Shown here one piece after another: positions 1-10,955 of a stretch of 64,000 nucleotides of DNA. The DNA comes from Tachypleus tridentatus. Taxonomy: Eukaryota > Arthropoda > Merostomata > Xiphosura > Limulidae. The DNA lies in contig NC_134825.1 of the NCBI RefSeq assembly GCF_004210375.1, positions 4,464,001 through 4,528,000 on the forward strand, given 5' to 3'. Both the position numbers and the translations under genes were made by a program. The notes beneath the pieces are model-generated. The model was not told the DNA's origin. It searched no databases and saw only the letters and a program-made list of their open reading frames with translations. Every line of letters begins with the position of its first letter. Position 1 is the first letter of the stretch.

Positions 1-343
1 ATAAACACTGCTCTATGGTACTCCCTTTCCAACATCAATAAAAGAACCACGTGAAAAACGATATTTCCAAGTTATGTCGTGCATATTAGTGGTTTTGATA
101 CTTTTTAAAATAACCATAAGTATTGTTATTTCTTTAAATGTTTTATACGTATTTTTATTGTGTGTTTTATTTAATTTTTTACACTCTAACACTTTTATTT
201 CCGTAATATTCATGAAGAGTTCATCGATGTTTTTTAAACATTCTTATGATGTTATTACCGTATCGTATAAATCTCGTATTTTTATCTCGCGTTACATTCT
301 GTCCTCGTGTAAGAACATCGTGCGCAACAATAAACAATAGAGT
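1..343. other. AT-rich DNA, no gene seen
   Basis: I see no splice-bounded exon, RNA gene or recognisable repeat here. Two short reading frames exist but have no family motif and biased AT-rich codons. Confidence 0.5.
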
Positions 344-576
344 TGTTTGTTTCTGAATTTCGCGTAATTTAGCAGTGTAAGATAAGGGGAAAACAGCGAG
401 TTATCATCACCCACCGCTAACTCTTGGGCTTCTCTTTTACCAACGAATAATAGGATTGACTGTCACAGTATAGCGCTCCCACAGCTGAAAGGGCGAGCAA
501 GTATAGTGTGACGGAAATTCGAATCCATGATCCTCAGTTTACGAGTCGACACCCTAACCATCTAGTCATGCCAGGG
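344..576 (-). repeat. tRNA-derived SINE with internal deletion
   Basis: Read on the minus strand, the element begins near 576 with a tRNA-like head. An A-box-like stretch (TGGCATGACTAGATGG) lies near 557-573 and a B-box-like stretch (GGATTCGAATTTCC) lies about 35 bases further in. The body continues with a segment resembling 'attcgttggtaaaagaga' and 'cccaagagttagcggtggg', which I remember from an abundant SINE family of this kind. The 3' part (around 350-380) joins 'tagcagtgtaag' to a tail like 'gaatttcgcgtaa'. Compared with the form I remember, about 40 bases are missing just before the tail. Such elements are transcribed by RNA polymerase III and copied by a partner LINE. The family is recalled, not searched. 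Confidence 0.65.
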
Positions 577-813
577 TATTTTAATTATGTACTACCAAAC
601 AAAACTTTTATACATATAATTCAACTTTTTATTATACATCAATATTGCATTCTTTCAGAGTTTTGATAGAACTAATAAAACAATTTTGTGATAAATTCTT
701 TGTTTACAGAATTTAACGTAAATATCCAAAAAGTCACAAGAGTTCAAACACACCACCATACTGCATACTGATATTCAGTACTGAACCACAACGAGTTTTA
801 TTTAACTCCTGAG

Positions 814-1256
814 CAGGAGCGTAGATCCTGGGGAAGTATATATCCCCTTCATTTTAGGTGAGGGGTATGGTGCATACAATCATCCCCCCCTACAGTTTGG
901 TCTGTTGAATTGTTTTATTGCATCATAGGCCTACAAATTGTGTTTGTTCTTGTGATTCTCGTGTTCTTACCAATCGAATTACATAATTAGGCCTATATGT
1001 AGGCTTTTTCAGTAGCCGAAACATATCTTTAATATAGGCGTGCTTCTAAGCTTTTCGATCTAAGCGATAGTTCGTCAGTATCAGTCAGTAGGCCTAAGTA
1101 TACATGCAAGTATCGTGACAACGAGATTACTCTGTGACTACATGTTTACAGCTTTCAGGTTCACGTAATCAGAGATAATCAATTTGTAAATTGAACAGTC
1201 CACGTAAGTGGTTGAAAAAATCATCCCCCATTGGGTGTAAAAAATCTACGCCCCTG
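814..1256. mobile_element. Non-autonomous hAT-like MITE
   Basis: The element is 443 bp. It starts with CAGGAGCGTAGAT (814-826) and ends with ATCTACGCCCCTG (1244-1256). These are inverted copies of each other with 12 of 13 bases matching. Immediately outside lie 8-base flanks ctcctgag (806-813) and cttctaag (1257-1264), which match at 6 of 8 positions. Terminal CAGGGGCGTAG-type repeats and an 8-bp target duplication are the hallmarks of the hAT superfamily. No transposase coding is visible, so it would have been moved by an enzyme encoded elsewhere. A piggyBac or Mariner origin would predict TTAA or TA flanks, which are not seen. Confidence 0.6.
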
Positions 1257-3265
1257 CTTCTAAGCCTTAATAAACACCAATGATATTGTACAGGATATAT
1301 AAAATAAAATTAGTTATGCCGAATGACAAAAGGTAAGCTATACATATTCATATTTAAATCTAAAATAAGGCAACAATAATCAACTGGAAAGTTAAACACC
1401 CAGAAGAATCATATAATATTCTAGTATAAAGTTGAATATGCTGCTAAAATGTGAACTGTTTTCAACACTAAACTGCGGCTCAAACATATTTAATCTTAAT
1501 AAATGTTTCGTTCAGTGATAAGAAATAACGATGTGTAGGCCATTCATTGCTATTGTAATTGTTAATGTTATCTAAAGCAAGCTAACGCTAAAAGCATCAC
1601 ACATTTCATCATTAGTACATTTTAGGCTTAAGTTTCATATTTTTATGATATGCCAGGTTGATATTCTATAGACAAGTTATACATAACAAGTAGACATCAA
1701 AATAAAATATTATAAAAGAAATTATTCATAAAAGAAATTTATAAAACTGTAAATAACACGTCGAGAACTTTAAGAAAAAAATATATATTTACAGTAAATG
1801 TAGTTAAACTTGGAGTGACTCCCATTGGCTGCTTTTTACCGCATTTGAAACCACAACATCAAAGTAAAGAATTGGTAAAAATTTTCTGAGGAGTCACAAA
1901 TTTTATGAGCATTTATCATTGTTCGACTTCACCTCATTAAATCAGTACTTAGACACTCTTTAAAATGGCTATACACACAAAAGATCTAATTAAAAAGTAA
2001 ATTTAACTTGTCTATGACTATGTTTAGTTGTTGAAGAACAAATTCCAAAAAGCGTATTTAAATATAATGAACAAACAGATAAATTGTACAGTAAACTCTC
2101 TTTGTAATAGCATTATTAACAACAATGGTCAGCTTAATCAAAACAACTGGTATATATAAATTTCGTTAATATGAAAACCTTAAGAAATGAAACATCACAA
2201 TAAGAACATTTTTTTTGTACATAAACTATAATAAAACTAACATGAAATAAACAACATAGGAGATGTTTGAGAGAGTACAACAGTACAATAATAGGATATT
2301 ATATAAAGAAAATAGGACAGAAATTACAGAATATTTCACAATGAAAACATTACAGAAGTAACAGAATGGTAAAATAGATGTATAATGGGATGGTTTTACA
2401 GTCCCTATATTTATTGTTATATATTTCAGTTAACACCTTTCAAATTTGAAAGTTTAAATATTCTAACAGTTCCTAAACTGTATTAACTATATTGGCTTTT
2501 CAAATTACATTCAGAAGTTTTGTTTACAATTACAGAACTCAGTTTGTTTTCTCCACAGTTTTGCCTTTGCGACTTCATCAGGTATAATATACGCACCTGT
2601 TTCATATCAAAATATTCATTAAATGATAAAACTGCTATACTAACATGTGGAATATATTACTTTAATATAAGATATAAAAACTGAAGAGAACTACACTGTT
2701 TTATGATTAGCAAAAAATATACATGAATAGAAAATATAATTATAGGAACAATAATGAAACATTAACAATAATCTATACATTGTCTGATGCACACTACAGC
2801 AGGCTTGAGAAATAGAACATTATAATCAGTTTTATAATTTAATGAATATTCTAATATCAAACAGTTGCATATATTAACCCTGATGAAACCATGAAGGAAG
2901 AACATTGGTTGAAATGAAATAAAAACATATCTCATATTTATCTGGACCATTAAGGTAGTTTTCTCTAAACTTTTTATCACAAAGTGTAAATCTCTTCAGA
3001 ATGTACTACACATTATGAACATGTGTTTTCTCAAACAATATACCAAAATGTAATGATTCAACATTACCATACGAGTTAGCATCACATATATACATAGATT
3101 AAAATAAAAAATATTGGGTGAACAATAATATGAACATTTGCAAACCTAACACAATATCATTATAAATACAATCTCAATCCTAGGATTTCTAAATCAAAGT
3201 TACAAGAGTTTTAATTAATCATTACTTATAAATTTCTTTGTTTGTATATCTGTGCTAAACCTTTC
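1257..3265. other. AT-rich intergenic DNA, nothing recognised
   Basis: About 2 kb of strongly AT-rich sequence. I see no exon with splice sites, no tandem repeat of note and no transposon motif. A short minus-strand reading frame near 2,762-2,980 has no recognisable features. Confidence 0.5.
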
Positions 3266-3269
3266 TTCT

Positions 3270-4165
3270 CAACAAGTCAGACAAACAAGTTCAATTCTCC
3301 TTTAACAAGCATGTTAATCAGACAAACAAGTTTTGTTCTCCTTTAACAAGCATGTTGTCAGAAAAAAGTTCTGTTCTCCTATAACTAGAATGTTAGTCAG
3401 ACAAACAAGTTTTGTTCTCCTTTAACAAGCATGTTGTCAGAAAAAAGTTCTGTTCTCCTATAACTAGAATGTTAGTCAGACAAACAAGTTTTGTTCTCCT
3501 TTAACAAGCATGTTGTCAGAAAAAAGTTCTGTTCTCCTATAACTAGAATGTTAGTCAGACAAACAAGTTCTGTTCTCCTTTAACAAGCATGTTAGTCAGA
3601 CAAACAAGTTCTATTCTCCTTTAACAAGCATGTTAGTCAGACAAACAAGTTCTGTTCTCCTTTAACAAGCATGTTGTCAGACAAAAGTTCTGTTCTCCTT
3701 TAACAAGCATGTTAGTCAGACAAACAAGTTCTGTTCTCCTTTGACAAGCATGTTGTCAGACAAACAAGTTCTATTCTCCTTTAACAAGCATGTTAGTCAG
3801 ACAAACAAGTTCTGTTCTCCTTTAACAAGCATGTTAGTCAGACAAACAAGTTCTGTTCTCCTTTAACAAGCATGTTAGTCAGACAAACAAGTTCTGTTCT
3901 CCTTTGACAAGCATGTTAGTCAGACAAACAAGTTCTATTCTCCTTTAACAAGCATGTTAGTCAGACAAACAAGTTCTGTTCTCCTTTAACAAGCATGTTA
4001 GTCAGACAAACAAGTTCTGTTCTCCTTTAACAAGCATGTTAGTCAGACAAACAAGTTCTGTTCTCCTTTAACAAGCATGTTGTCAGACAAAAGTTCTGTT
4101 CTCCTTTAACAAGCATGTTAGTCAGACAAAAGTTCTGTTCTCCTTTAACAAGCATATTAGTCTAA
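3270..4165. repeat. 41-bp minisatellite, about 22 units
   Basis: Tandem copies of a unit reading approximately 'cagacaaacaagttctgttc' followed by 'tcctttaacaagcatgttagt'. Units of 41 bp alternate with shorter forms that lack a few bases around 'agt' or 'caa'. The left third has a two-unit pattern in which a unit with 'tataactagaatgttagtca' alternates with a unit with 'tttaacaagcatgttgtca', which points to amplification of dimers. No coding role is suggested because the reading frames are broken. Confidence 0.95.
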
Positions 4166-5109
4166 CCATATCTTTGGGCAGCTTTTCACATAAAACGCAT
4201 GAAAAGACATTATAAACCTTCCACAAATTCTTTTTAAGTGTAAGCACAGATATACACACTTACACCAAAGTAAAATATAAGGCTCAACAGAAGTACAGGT
4301 ATAAGGAATGCAGTAGTTTTACACATGTAGAACAAACAATAGTGTATGGCTTGTTTGTATGCTAAGTACTGGAATGTAATAAACGAGTTAAGTAATGAAG
4401 TTAAACAAATTGTCGTTTCACAAAGGTGTCACCTTTTACACTCTTTATACAGTTTTGCTCTAATAACATCTAAAATTCAGATATAACAAAGCAACTAGAG
4501 AACAGAGTTCATACAAAATTATATTATAACCAGTAGTAATACTTTCCAACACATTTACACAGAATGTACTACAATAGGTACAACGTAACTTGAGAATAAC
4601 ACCAACTAAAACAACATGAGAGTTGAGGGTAGTCACACGTACTGACCTGGTGAGTTGTTAATAGGGGTGAAAAATTATTGGCATGAGCTTTCAAATAAAA
4701 ATTTGCTGCATAAAAATATCCTGAAAAAAAAGATTAGAAAACATCTTTCTGTCTAAGTTCAAAAGGTTACAAGGTCAAGATAAAGAAAAAATATTAGATA
4801 ACATAAAATAACATGGAAATAAATTGATTTCATAGATGAAACAAAGATAAGTTTTAATAGCTAACTTCAACACCTATTTACTGTTGCATTATTAAGTACT
4901 TATAACACTAAGTGCTACACTATATACAGTGTCTAACAATATCTCTGATATTATATGTAGAAAAGTGCTACGTAAACTATTTAAAATATTTGTGTATTAG
5001 TAACATAAGTTTATCACAAATACATGAAACATCTATTAATTACTGTATTAATATCAACACATTGCTTATCAACAAAATACACATACTTTGATGATTTACT
5101 TTTGTTTGT
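4166..5109. other. AT-rich DNA, nothing recognised
   Basis: No exon, RNA gene or repeat family was recognised in this stretch between two minisatellites. Confidence 0.5.
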
Positions 5110-5510
5110 CATTTCACATCTCCTAAAACCTGGATATGTTCGGTCTCTGTGTTCATTTCACACATACTACAACCTGGATATGTTCAGTCTCTGTATTCAT
5201 TTCACACATACTACAACCTGGATATGTTCAGTCTCTGTATTCATTTCACACATACTACAACATGGACATGTTCAATCTCTGTATTCATTTCACACATACT
5301 ACAACATGGACATGTTCAATCTCTGTATTCATTTCACACATACTACAACATGGACATGTTCAATCTCTGTATTCATTTCACACATACTACAACATGGACA
5401 TGTTCAGTCTCTGTATTCATTTCACACATACCACAACATGGACATGTTCAGTCTCTGTATTCATTTCACACATACTACAACATGGACATGTTCAGTCTCT
5501 GTATTACCAG
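5110..5510. repeat. 44-bp minisatellite, about 9 units
   Basis: Unit approximately 'tcatttcacacatactacaa' plus 'catggacatgttcaatctctgtat'. The 44-bp period is not a multiple of three, so all three plus-strand frames stay open and give three overlapping reading frames of 129-170 codons. These peptides are shifted versions of one another and I do not consider them genes. Early units read 'acctggatatg' and later ones 'acatggacatg', so the array shows a left-to-right drift. Confidence 0.95.
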
Positions 5511-5630
5511 TACTCATGCTTATGAACTACATTTAATAAAAACTTTCACTCTACACAGTAATAAATCAGAAAACCATCTAACATTTCCATGATTAAGAGT
5601 AAACCCACTTGTAGAGAAAATTATATATTT

Positions 5631-5765
5631 AAAAATGGCTGGTATGGGTAGAGAAAGCACTAGTACAGGAGTGAACAACATTTCGAACCTGACAATGACC
5701 GAAGAGGTCAAAACGTTGTTTGCTCCTCTGTTAGTGCTTTATCCACCCATACCAGCTGTTTTTAA
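5631..5765. repeat. Foldback (hairpin) repeat element
   Basis: The left arm begins 'aaaaatggctggtatgggta' and the right arm ends 'cccataccagctgttttt', its inverted complement. Arms of about 58 bases flank a loop of about 20 bases near 'ctgacaatgaccgaagagg'. Just to the left is 'acccacttgtagagaaa', which also flanks related elements near 24,800 and 25,660. This is a dispersed, transposon-like family capable of forming a hairpin. No coding capacity is visible. Confidence 0.7.
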
Positions 5766-6630
5766 ATATATAATCATCTAACATTTCATTCAGATGTAAT
5801 GTACAGCTTTGTTGTTCTTGCTTATACATGCATTAATGAACTGTTCTGTTAGTATTCTCAATAATTAATAATTCTGTATTTCAGTCTACACAAGCACTAT
5901 TGCCATGAAGAGGAGTCCATATAATCACATTTATAGACTTACATTCAAATGTTCTGAACTACTGCTTGTTTTATAAATGTATAGCAATAAGTTTGATGTC
6001 AAATTATAATTCAAATTTCTTAAATTAAAAGTGAATATTGGCATAAAATCCCTAAATAACAATTTATGCATGTTAGTATATTGGATGAAGCTTTGATTCA
6101 AAATAGATGTTTGGGATGTCCACATACAGTTTTTAGTTTCTTATGGAAAAGAAATTCAAATTATTGATGCTGACAAGCTAAAATACAAAATAAGAACCTC
6201 CTATCTTTTATATTTTCTGAGATATTATTATATTTAGCAAATCAAACAAGGTCACCCTGTTCATGTTTTCAGTAGTATTTCTTAACATATATATTTACTT
6301 CTATGACATATTTATTCATATATAGTAATTTATGATTTTTTATTTCAAAATGATATAAAACCTAAAAAAGTAATTGTTTTCTATATTTCTTTATTTGCTG
6401 TTTTATGTTTAAGAAAACAATAAGAATTTAAGACTACTTGTAAATAGTAATAAAATATACATACTTATAAAATGCATTATAACTGAAATGTAATTGTATT
6501 CTACAAAGCTAAAACAGCTTCACTTTATAAAGGTCAGTTTTATACTACTCAACATGGTAACACAGAGCTGCTACAACCACATATAACTCCTGTATTGTTA
6601 ACTAGACACACTAAGAGGTGAATAAAATAA
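5766..6630. other. AT-rich DNA, nothing recognised
   Basis: No exon, repeat or RNA gene was recognised. Confidence 0.5.
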
Positions 6631-7205
6631 AATGATAAATATATACACACGATATAATGTTACAAAATCTAAGAAACTTAGGATAAACGTCTGTGTATGT
6701 GTGTTATAATCTGTAGTCATTCTATAACAACAAAATGGAACTTATGTCTATTTCACATTTTTTTATGGTGATTTACAAGGTCAGTCCAAAAAACTAAACC
6801 CATACAGAATTAAAATGGAGATAATAACATGTAAAATATAGTGTTTTCTAAAAAAATATTTCATAATTAACTGTAGGTCACAGATAATTCATATGTGGGA
6901 TATCTCTGATGCATAAACGAATTATTAATCATATAATAAAATTACTTGCATCTTGGATAGTTAACATTTTAGAAGAAAAATATCTACAAGCAAAAAATTA
7001 ATTACAAAAATATTTAAACTTAATTATAAGATCTGATATTTTGTGTACAAAAGCCTTGCAATGTTTACTGATAATATACAAAATTTTCTTAAGATATATA
7101 TATATGTGTATATTTTAAAAAGTTACAATATCTGACTCATGATTACTTAGATGGATATTGGCCAGGTGGAATCCACTCAGACCATAGTCAAATAGTTAAT
7201 AATGT
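6631..7205. repeat. Spacer of duplicated module, copy 1
   Basis: This stretch of about 575 bp recurs almost unchanged at 10,379-10,955, an offset of 3,748 bp. Both copies run from 'aatgataaata' through 'cagtccaaaaaactaaaccc' to 'gtttaaaccagcaccagtaa'. Only a few substitutions and one-base indels separate them. It directly precedes a 37-bp array in both places. I see no coding potential. Confidence 0.9.
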
Positions 7206-9075
7206 TTAAACCAGCACCAGTAAACTGTTCTATCGTTTCAGTTTGCACCAGTACTAGAACTGTTCTCTCGTTTCAGTTTGCACCAGTACCAGTGAACTGT
7301 TCTCTCGTTTCAGTTTGCACCAGTACCAGTGAACTGTTCTCTCGTTTCAGTTTGCACCAGTACTAGTGAGCTGTTCTGTCGTTTCAGTTTGCACCAGCAC
7401 TAGTGAGCTGTTCTGTCGTTTCAGTTTGCACCAGCACTAGTGAGCTGTTCTCTCGTTTCAGTTTGCACCAGCGCTAGTGAGCTGTTCTCTCGTTTCAGTT
7501 TGCACCAGCGCTAGTGAGCTGTTCTCTCGTTTCAGTTTGCACCAGTGCTAGTGAGCTGTTCTCTCGTTTCAGTTTGCACCAGCGCTAGTGAGCTGTTCTC
7601 TCGTTTCAGTTTGCACCAGCACTAGTGAGCTGTTCTCTCGTTTCAGTTTGCGCCAGTGCTAGTGAACTGTTCTCTCGTTTCAGTTTGCACCAGTGCTAGT
7701 GAGCTGTTCTCTCGTTTCAGTTTGCACCAGTGCTAGTGAGCTGTTCTGTCGTTTCAGTTTGCACCAGTGCTAGTGAGCTGTTCTGTCGTTTCAGTTTGCA
7801 CCAGCACTAGTGAGCTGTTCTGTTGTTTCAGTTTGCACCAGTGCTAGTGAGCTGTTCTGTCGTTTCAGTTTGCACCAGTGCTAGTGAGCTGTTCTGTCGT
7901 TTCAGTTTGCGCCAGTACTAGTGAGCTGTTGTGTCGTTTCAGTTTGCACCAGTACTAGTGAGCTGTTGTGTCGTTTCAGTTTGCACCAGTACTAGTGAAC
8001 TGTTCTATCCTTTCAGTTTGCACCAGTACCAGTGAGCTGTTGTGTTGTTTCAGTTTGCACCAGTGCTAGTGAACTGTTCTTTCGTTTCAGTTTGCACCAG
8101 TACCAGTGAACTGTTCTCTCGTTTCAGTTTGCACCAGTACTAGTGAGCTGTTCTGTCGTTTCAGTTTGCACCAGTGCTAGTGAGCTGTTCTGTCGTTTCA
8201 GTTTGCACCAGTGCTAGTGAGCTGTTCTGTCGTTTCAGTTTGCACCAGTGCTAGTGAGCTGTTCTGTCGTTTCAGTTTGCACCAGTGCTAGTGAGCTGTT
8301 CTGTCGTTTCAGTTTGCACCAGTGCTAGTGAGCTGTTCTGTCGTTTCAGTTTGCACCAGTGCTGGTAAGCTGTTCTGTCGTTTCAGTTTGCACCAGCACT
8401 AGTGAGCTGTTCTGTTGTTTCAGTTTGCACCAGTGCTAGTGAGCGGTTCTGTCGTTTCAGTTTGCGCCAGTACCAGTGAGCTGTTGTGTCGTTTCAGTTT
8501 GCACCAGTACTAGTGAGCTGTTGTGTCGTTTCAGTTTGCACCAGTACTAGTGAACTGTTCTATCCTTTCAGTTTGCACCAGTACCAGTGAGCTGTTGTGT
8601 TGTTTCAGTTTGCACCAGTACTAGTGAACTGTTCTATCGTTTCAGTTTGCACCAGTACTAGTGAACTGTTCTATCGTTTCAGTTTGCACCAGTACCAGTG
8701 AACTGTTCTATCGTTTCAGTGTGCGCCAGTACCAGTGAGCTGTTCTATCGTTTCAGTTTGCGCCAGTACTGGTGAACTGTGCTATTGTTTCAGTTTGCAC
8801 CAGTACCAGTGAACTGTTCTGTTGTTTCAGTTTGCACCAGTACCAGTGAACTGTTCTGTTGTTTGAGTTTGCACCAGTACTAGTGAGCTGTTGTGTTGTT
8901 TCAGTTTGCACCAGTGCTAGTGAACTGTTCTTTCGTTTCAGTTTGCACCAGTACCAGTGAGCTGTTCTATCATTTCAGTTTGCACCAGTACCAGTGAACT
9001 GTTCTGTTGTTTCAGTTTGCACCAGTACCAGTGAACTGTTCTGTTGTTTCAGTTTGCACCAGTACTAGTGAACTG
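7206..9075. repeat. 37-bp minisatellite family A, copy 1 (about 50 units)
   Basis: Unit approximately 'tttgcaccagtgctagtgag' plus 'ctgttctgtcgtttcag', period 37 bp. Variation is concentrated at a few positions: gtgct/gtact/gcact, gagc/gaac, and tctcg/tgtcg/tatcg. On the plus strand every unit contains a pyrimidine run ending in 'cgtttcag', like a splice acceptor, but the neighbouring gene is on the other strand and no exon is implied. Confidence 0.95.
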
Positions 9076-10376
9076 TTCTGGTAGTACTGTCTACACAAGT
9101 ACTAGTGAACTGTTCTGGTAGTACTGTCTACACAAGTACTAGTGAACTGTACTGGCAGTACTGTCTACAGAAGTACAGGTGAACTGTTCTGGGAGTACTG
9201 TCTACACAAGTACTAGTGAACTGTTCTGGTAGTACTGTCTACAGAAGTACAGGTGAACTGTTCTGGTAGTACTGTCTACACAAGTACTAGTGAACTGTTC
9301 TGGTAGTACTGTCTACACCTGTAGTAGTGAACTGTTCTGGTAGTACTGTCTACACCTGTAGTAGTGAACTGTTCTGGTAGTACTGTCTACACCTGTAGTA
9401 GTGAACTGTTCTGGTAGTACTGTCTACACCTGTAGTAGTGAACTGTTCTGGTAGTACTGTCTACACAAGTAGTAGTGAACTGTTCTGGTAGTACTGTCTA
9501 CACAAGTAATAGTGAACTGTTCTGGTAGTACTGTCTACACAAGTAATAGTGAACTGTTCTGGTAGTACTGTCTACACCTGTAGTAGTGAACTGTTCTGGT
9601 AGTACTGTCTACACAAGTAGTAGTGAACTGTTCTGGTAGTACTGTCTACACAAGTAATAGTGAACTGTTCTGGTAGTACTGTCTACACAAGTAATAGTGA
9701 ACTGTTCTGGTAGTACTGTCTACACCTGTAGTAGTGAACTGTTCTGGTAGTACTGTCTACACAAGTAGTAGTGAACTGTTCTGGTAGTACTGTCTACACA
9801 AGTAGTAGTGAACTGTTCTGGTAGTACTGTCTACACAAGTAGTAGTGAACTGTTCTGGTAGTACTGTCTACACAAGTAGTAGTGAACTGTTCTGGTAGTA
9901 CTGTCTACACAAGTAGTAGTGAACTGTTCTGGTAGTACTGTCTACACAAGTAGTAGTGAAGTGTTCTGGTAGTACTGTCTACACCAGTACTAGTGAACTG
10001 TTCTGGTAGTACTGTCTACACCAATACTAGTGAACTGTTCTGGTAGTACTGTCCACACAAGTACAGGTGAACTGTTCTGGTAGTACTGTCTACAGAAGTA
10101 CAGGTGAACTGTTCTGGTAGTACTGTCTACACCTGTAGTAGTGAACTGTTCTGGTAGTACTGTCTACACAAGTAGACAGTGAACTGTTCTGGTAGTACTG
10201 TCTACACAAGTAGTAGTGAACTGTTCTGGTAGTACTGTCTACACCTGTAGTAGTGAACTGTTCTGGTAGTACTGTCTACACAATAGTGAACTGTTCTGGT
10301 AGTACTGTCTACACCAATACTAGTGAACTGTTCTGGTAGTACTGTCTACACAAGTACTAGTGAACTGTACTGGCAG
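9076..10376. repeat. 37-bp minisatellite family B, copy 1 (about 35 units)
   Basis: Unit approximately 'tagtactgtctacacaagta' plus 'gtagtgaactgttctgg', period 37 bp. The block 'agtactagtgaactgttct' is shared with family A and the period is the same, so B appears to be a derivative of A in which about 13 bases were replaced. The switch occurs at a single junction near 9,075. Several units carry 'cacctgtagtagtg' or 'cagaagtacaggtg' variants. Confidence 0.95.
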
Positions 10377-10378
10377 TG

Positions 10379-10955
10379 AATGATAAATATAGACACACGT
10401 ATAATGTTACAAAATCTAAGAAACTTAGGATAAACGTCTGTGTATGTGTGTTATAATCTGTAGTCATTCTATAACAACAAAAATGGAACTTATGTCTATT
10501 TCACATTTTTTTATGGTGATTTACAAGGTCAGTCCAAAAAACTAAACCCATACAGAATTAAAACGGAGATAATAACATGTAAAATATAGTGTTTTCTAAA
10601 AAAATATTTCATAATTAACTGTAGGTCACAGATAATTCATATGTGGGATATCTCTGATGCATAAACGAATTATTAATCATATAATAAAAATTACTTGCAT
10701 CTTGGATAGTTAACATTTTAGAAGAAAAATATCTACAAGCAAAAAATTAATTACAAAAATATTTAAACTTAATTATAAGATCTGATATTTTGTGTACAAA
10801 AGCCTTGCAATGTTTACTGATAATATACAAAATTTTCTTAAGATATATATATATGTGTATATTTTAAAAAGTTACAATATCTGACTCATGATTACTTAGA
10901 TGGATATTGGCCAGGTGGAATCCACTCAGACCATAGTCAAATAGTTAATAATGTT
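10379..10955. repeat. Spacer of duplicated module, copy 2
   Basis: Near-identical copy of 6,631-7,205, embedded between a family-B array on the left and a family-A array on the right. The left edge falls inside a family-B unit ('tactggcag' then 'tgaatgataaat'), which marks one duplication breakpoint. Confidence 0.9.

Noticed and set aside
5024..5592. Three overlapping plus-strand reading frames
   Set aside because: They are the three frames of a 44-bp tandem repeat and give cyclic versions of the same peptide.
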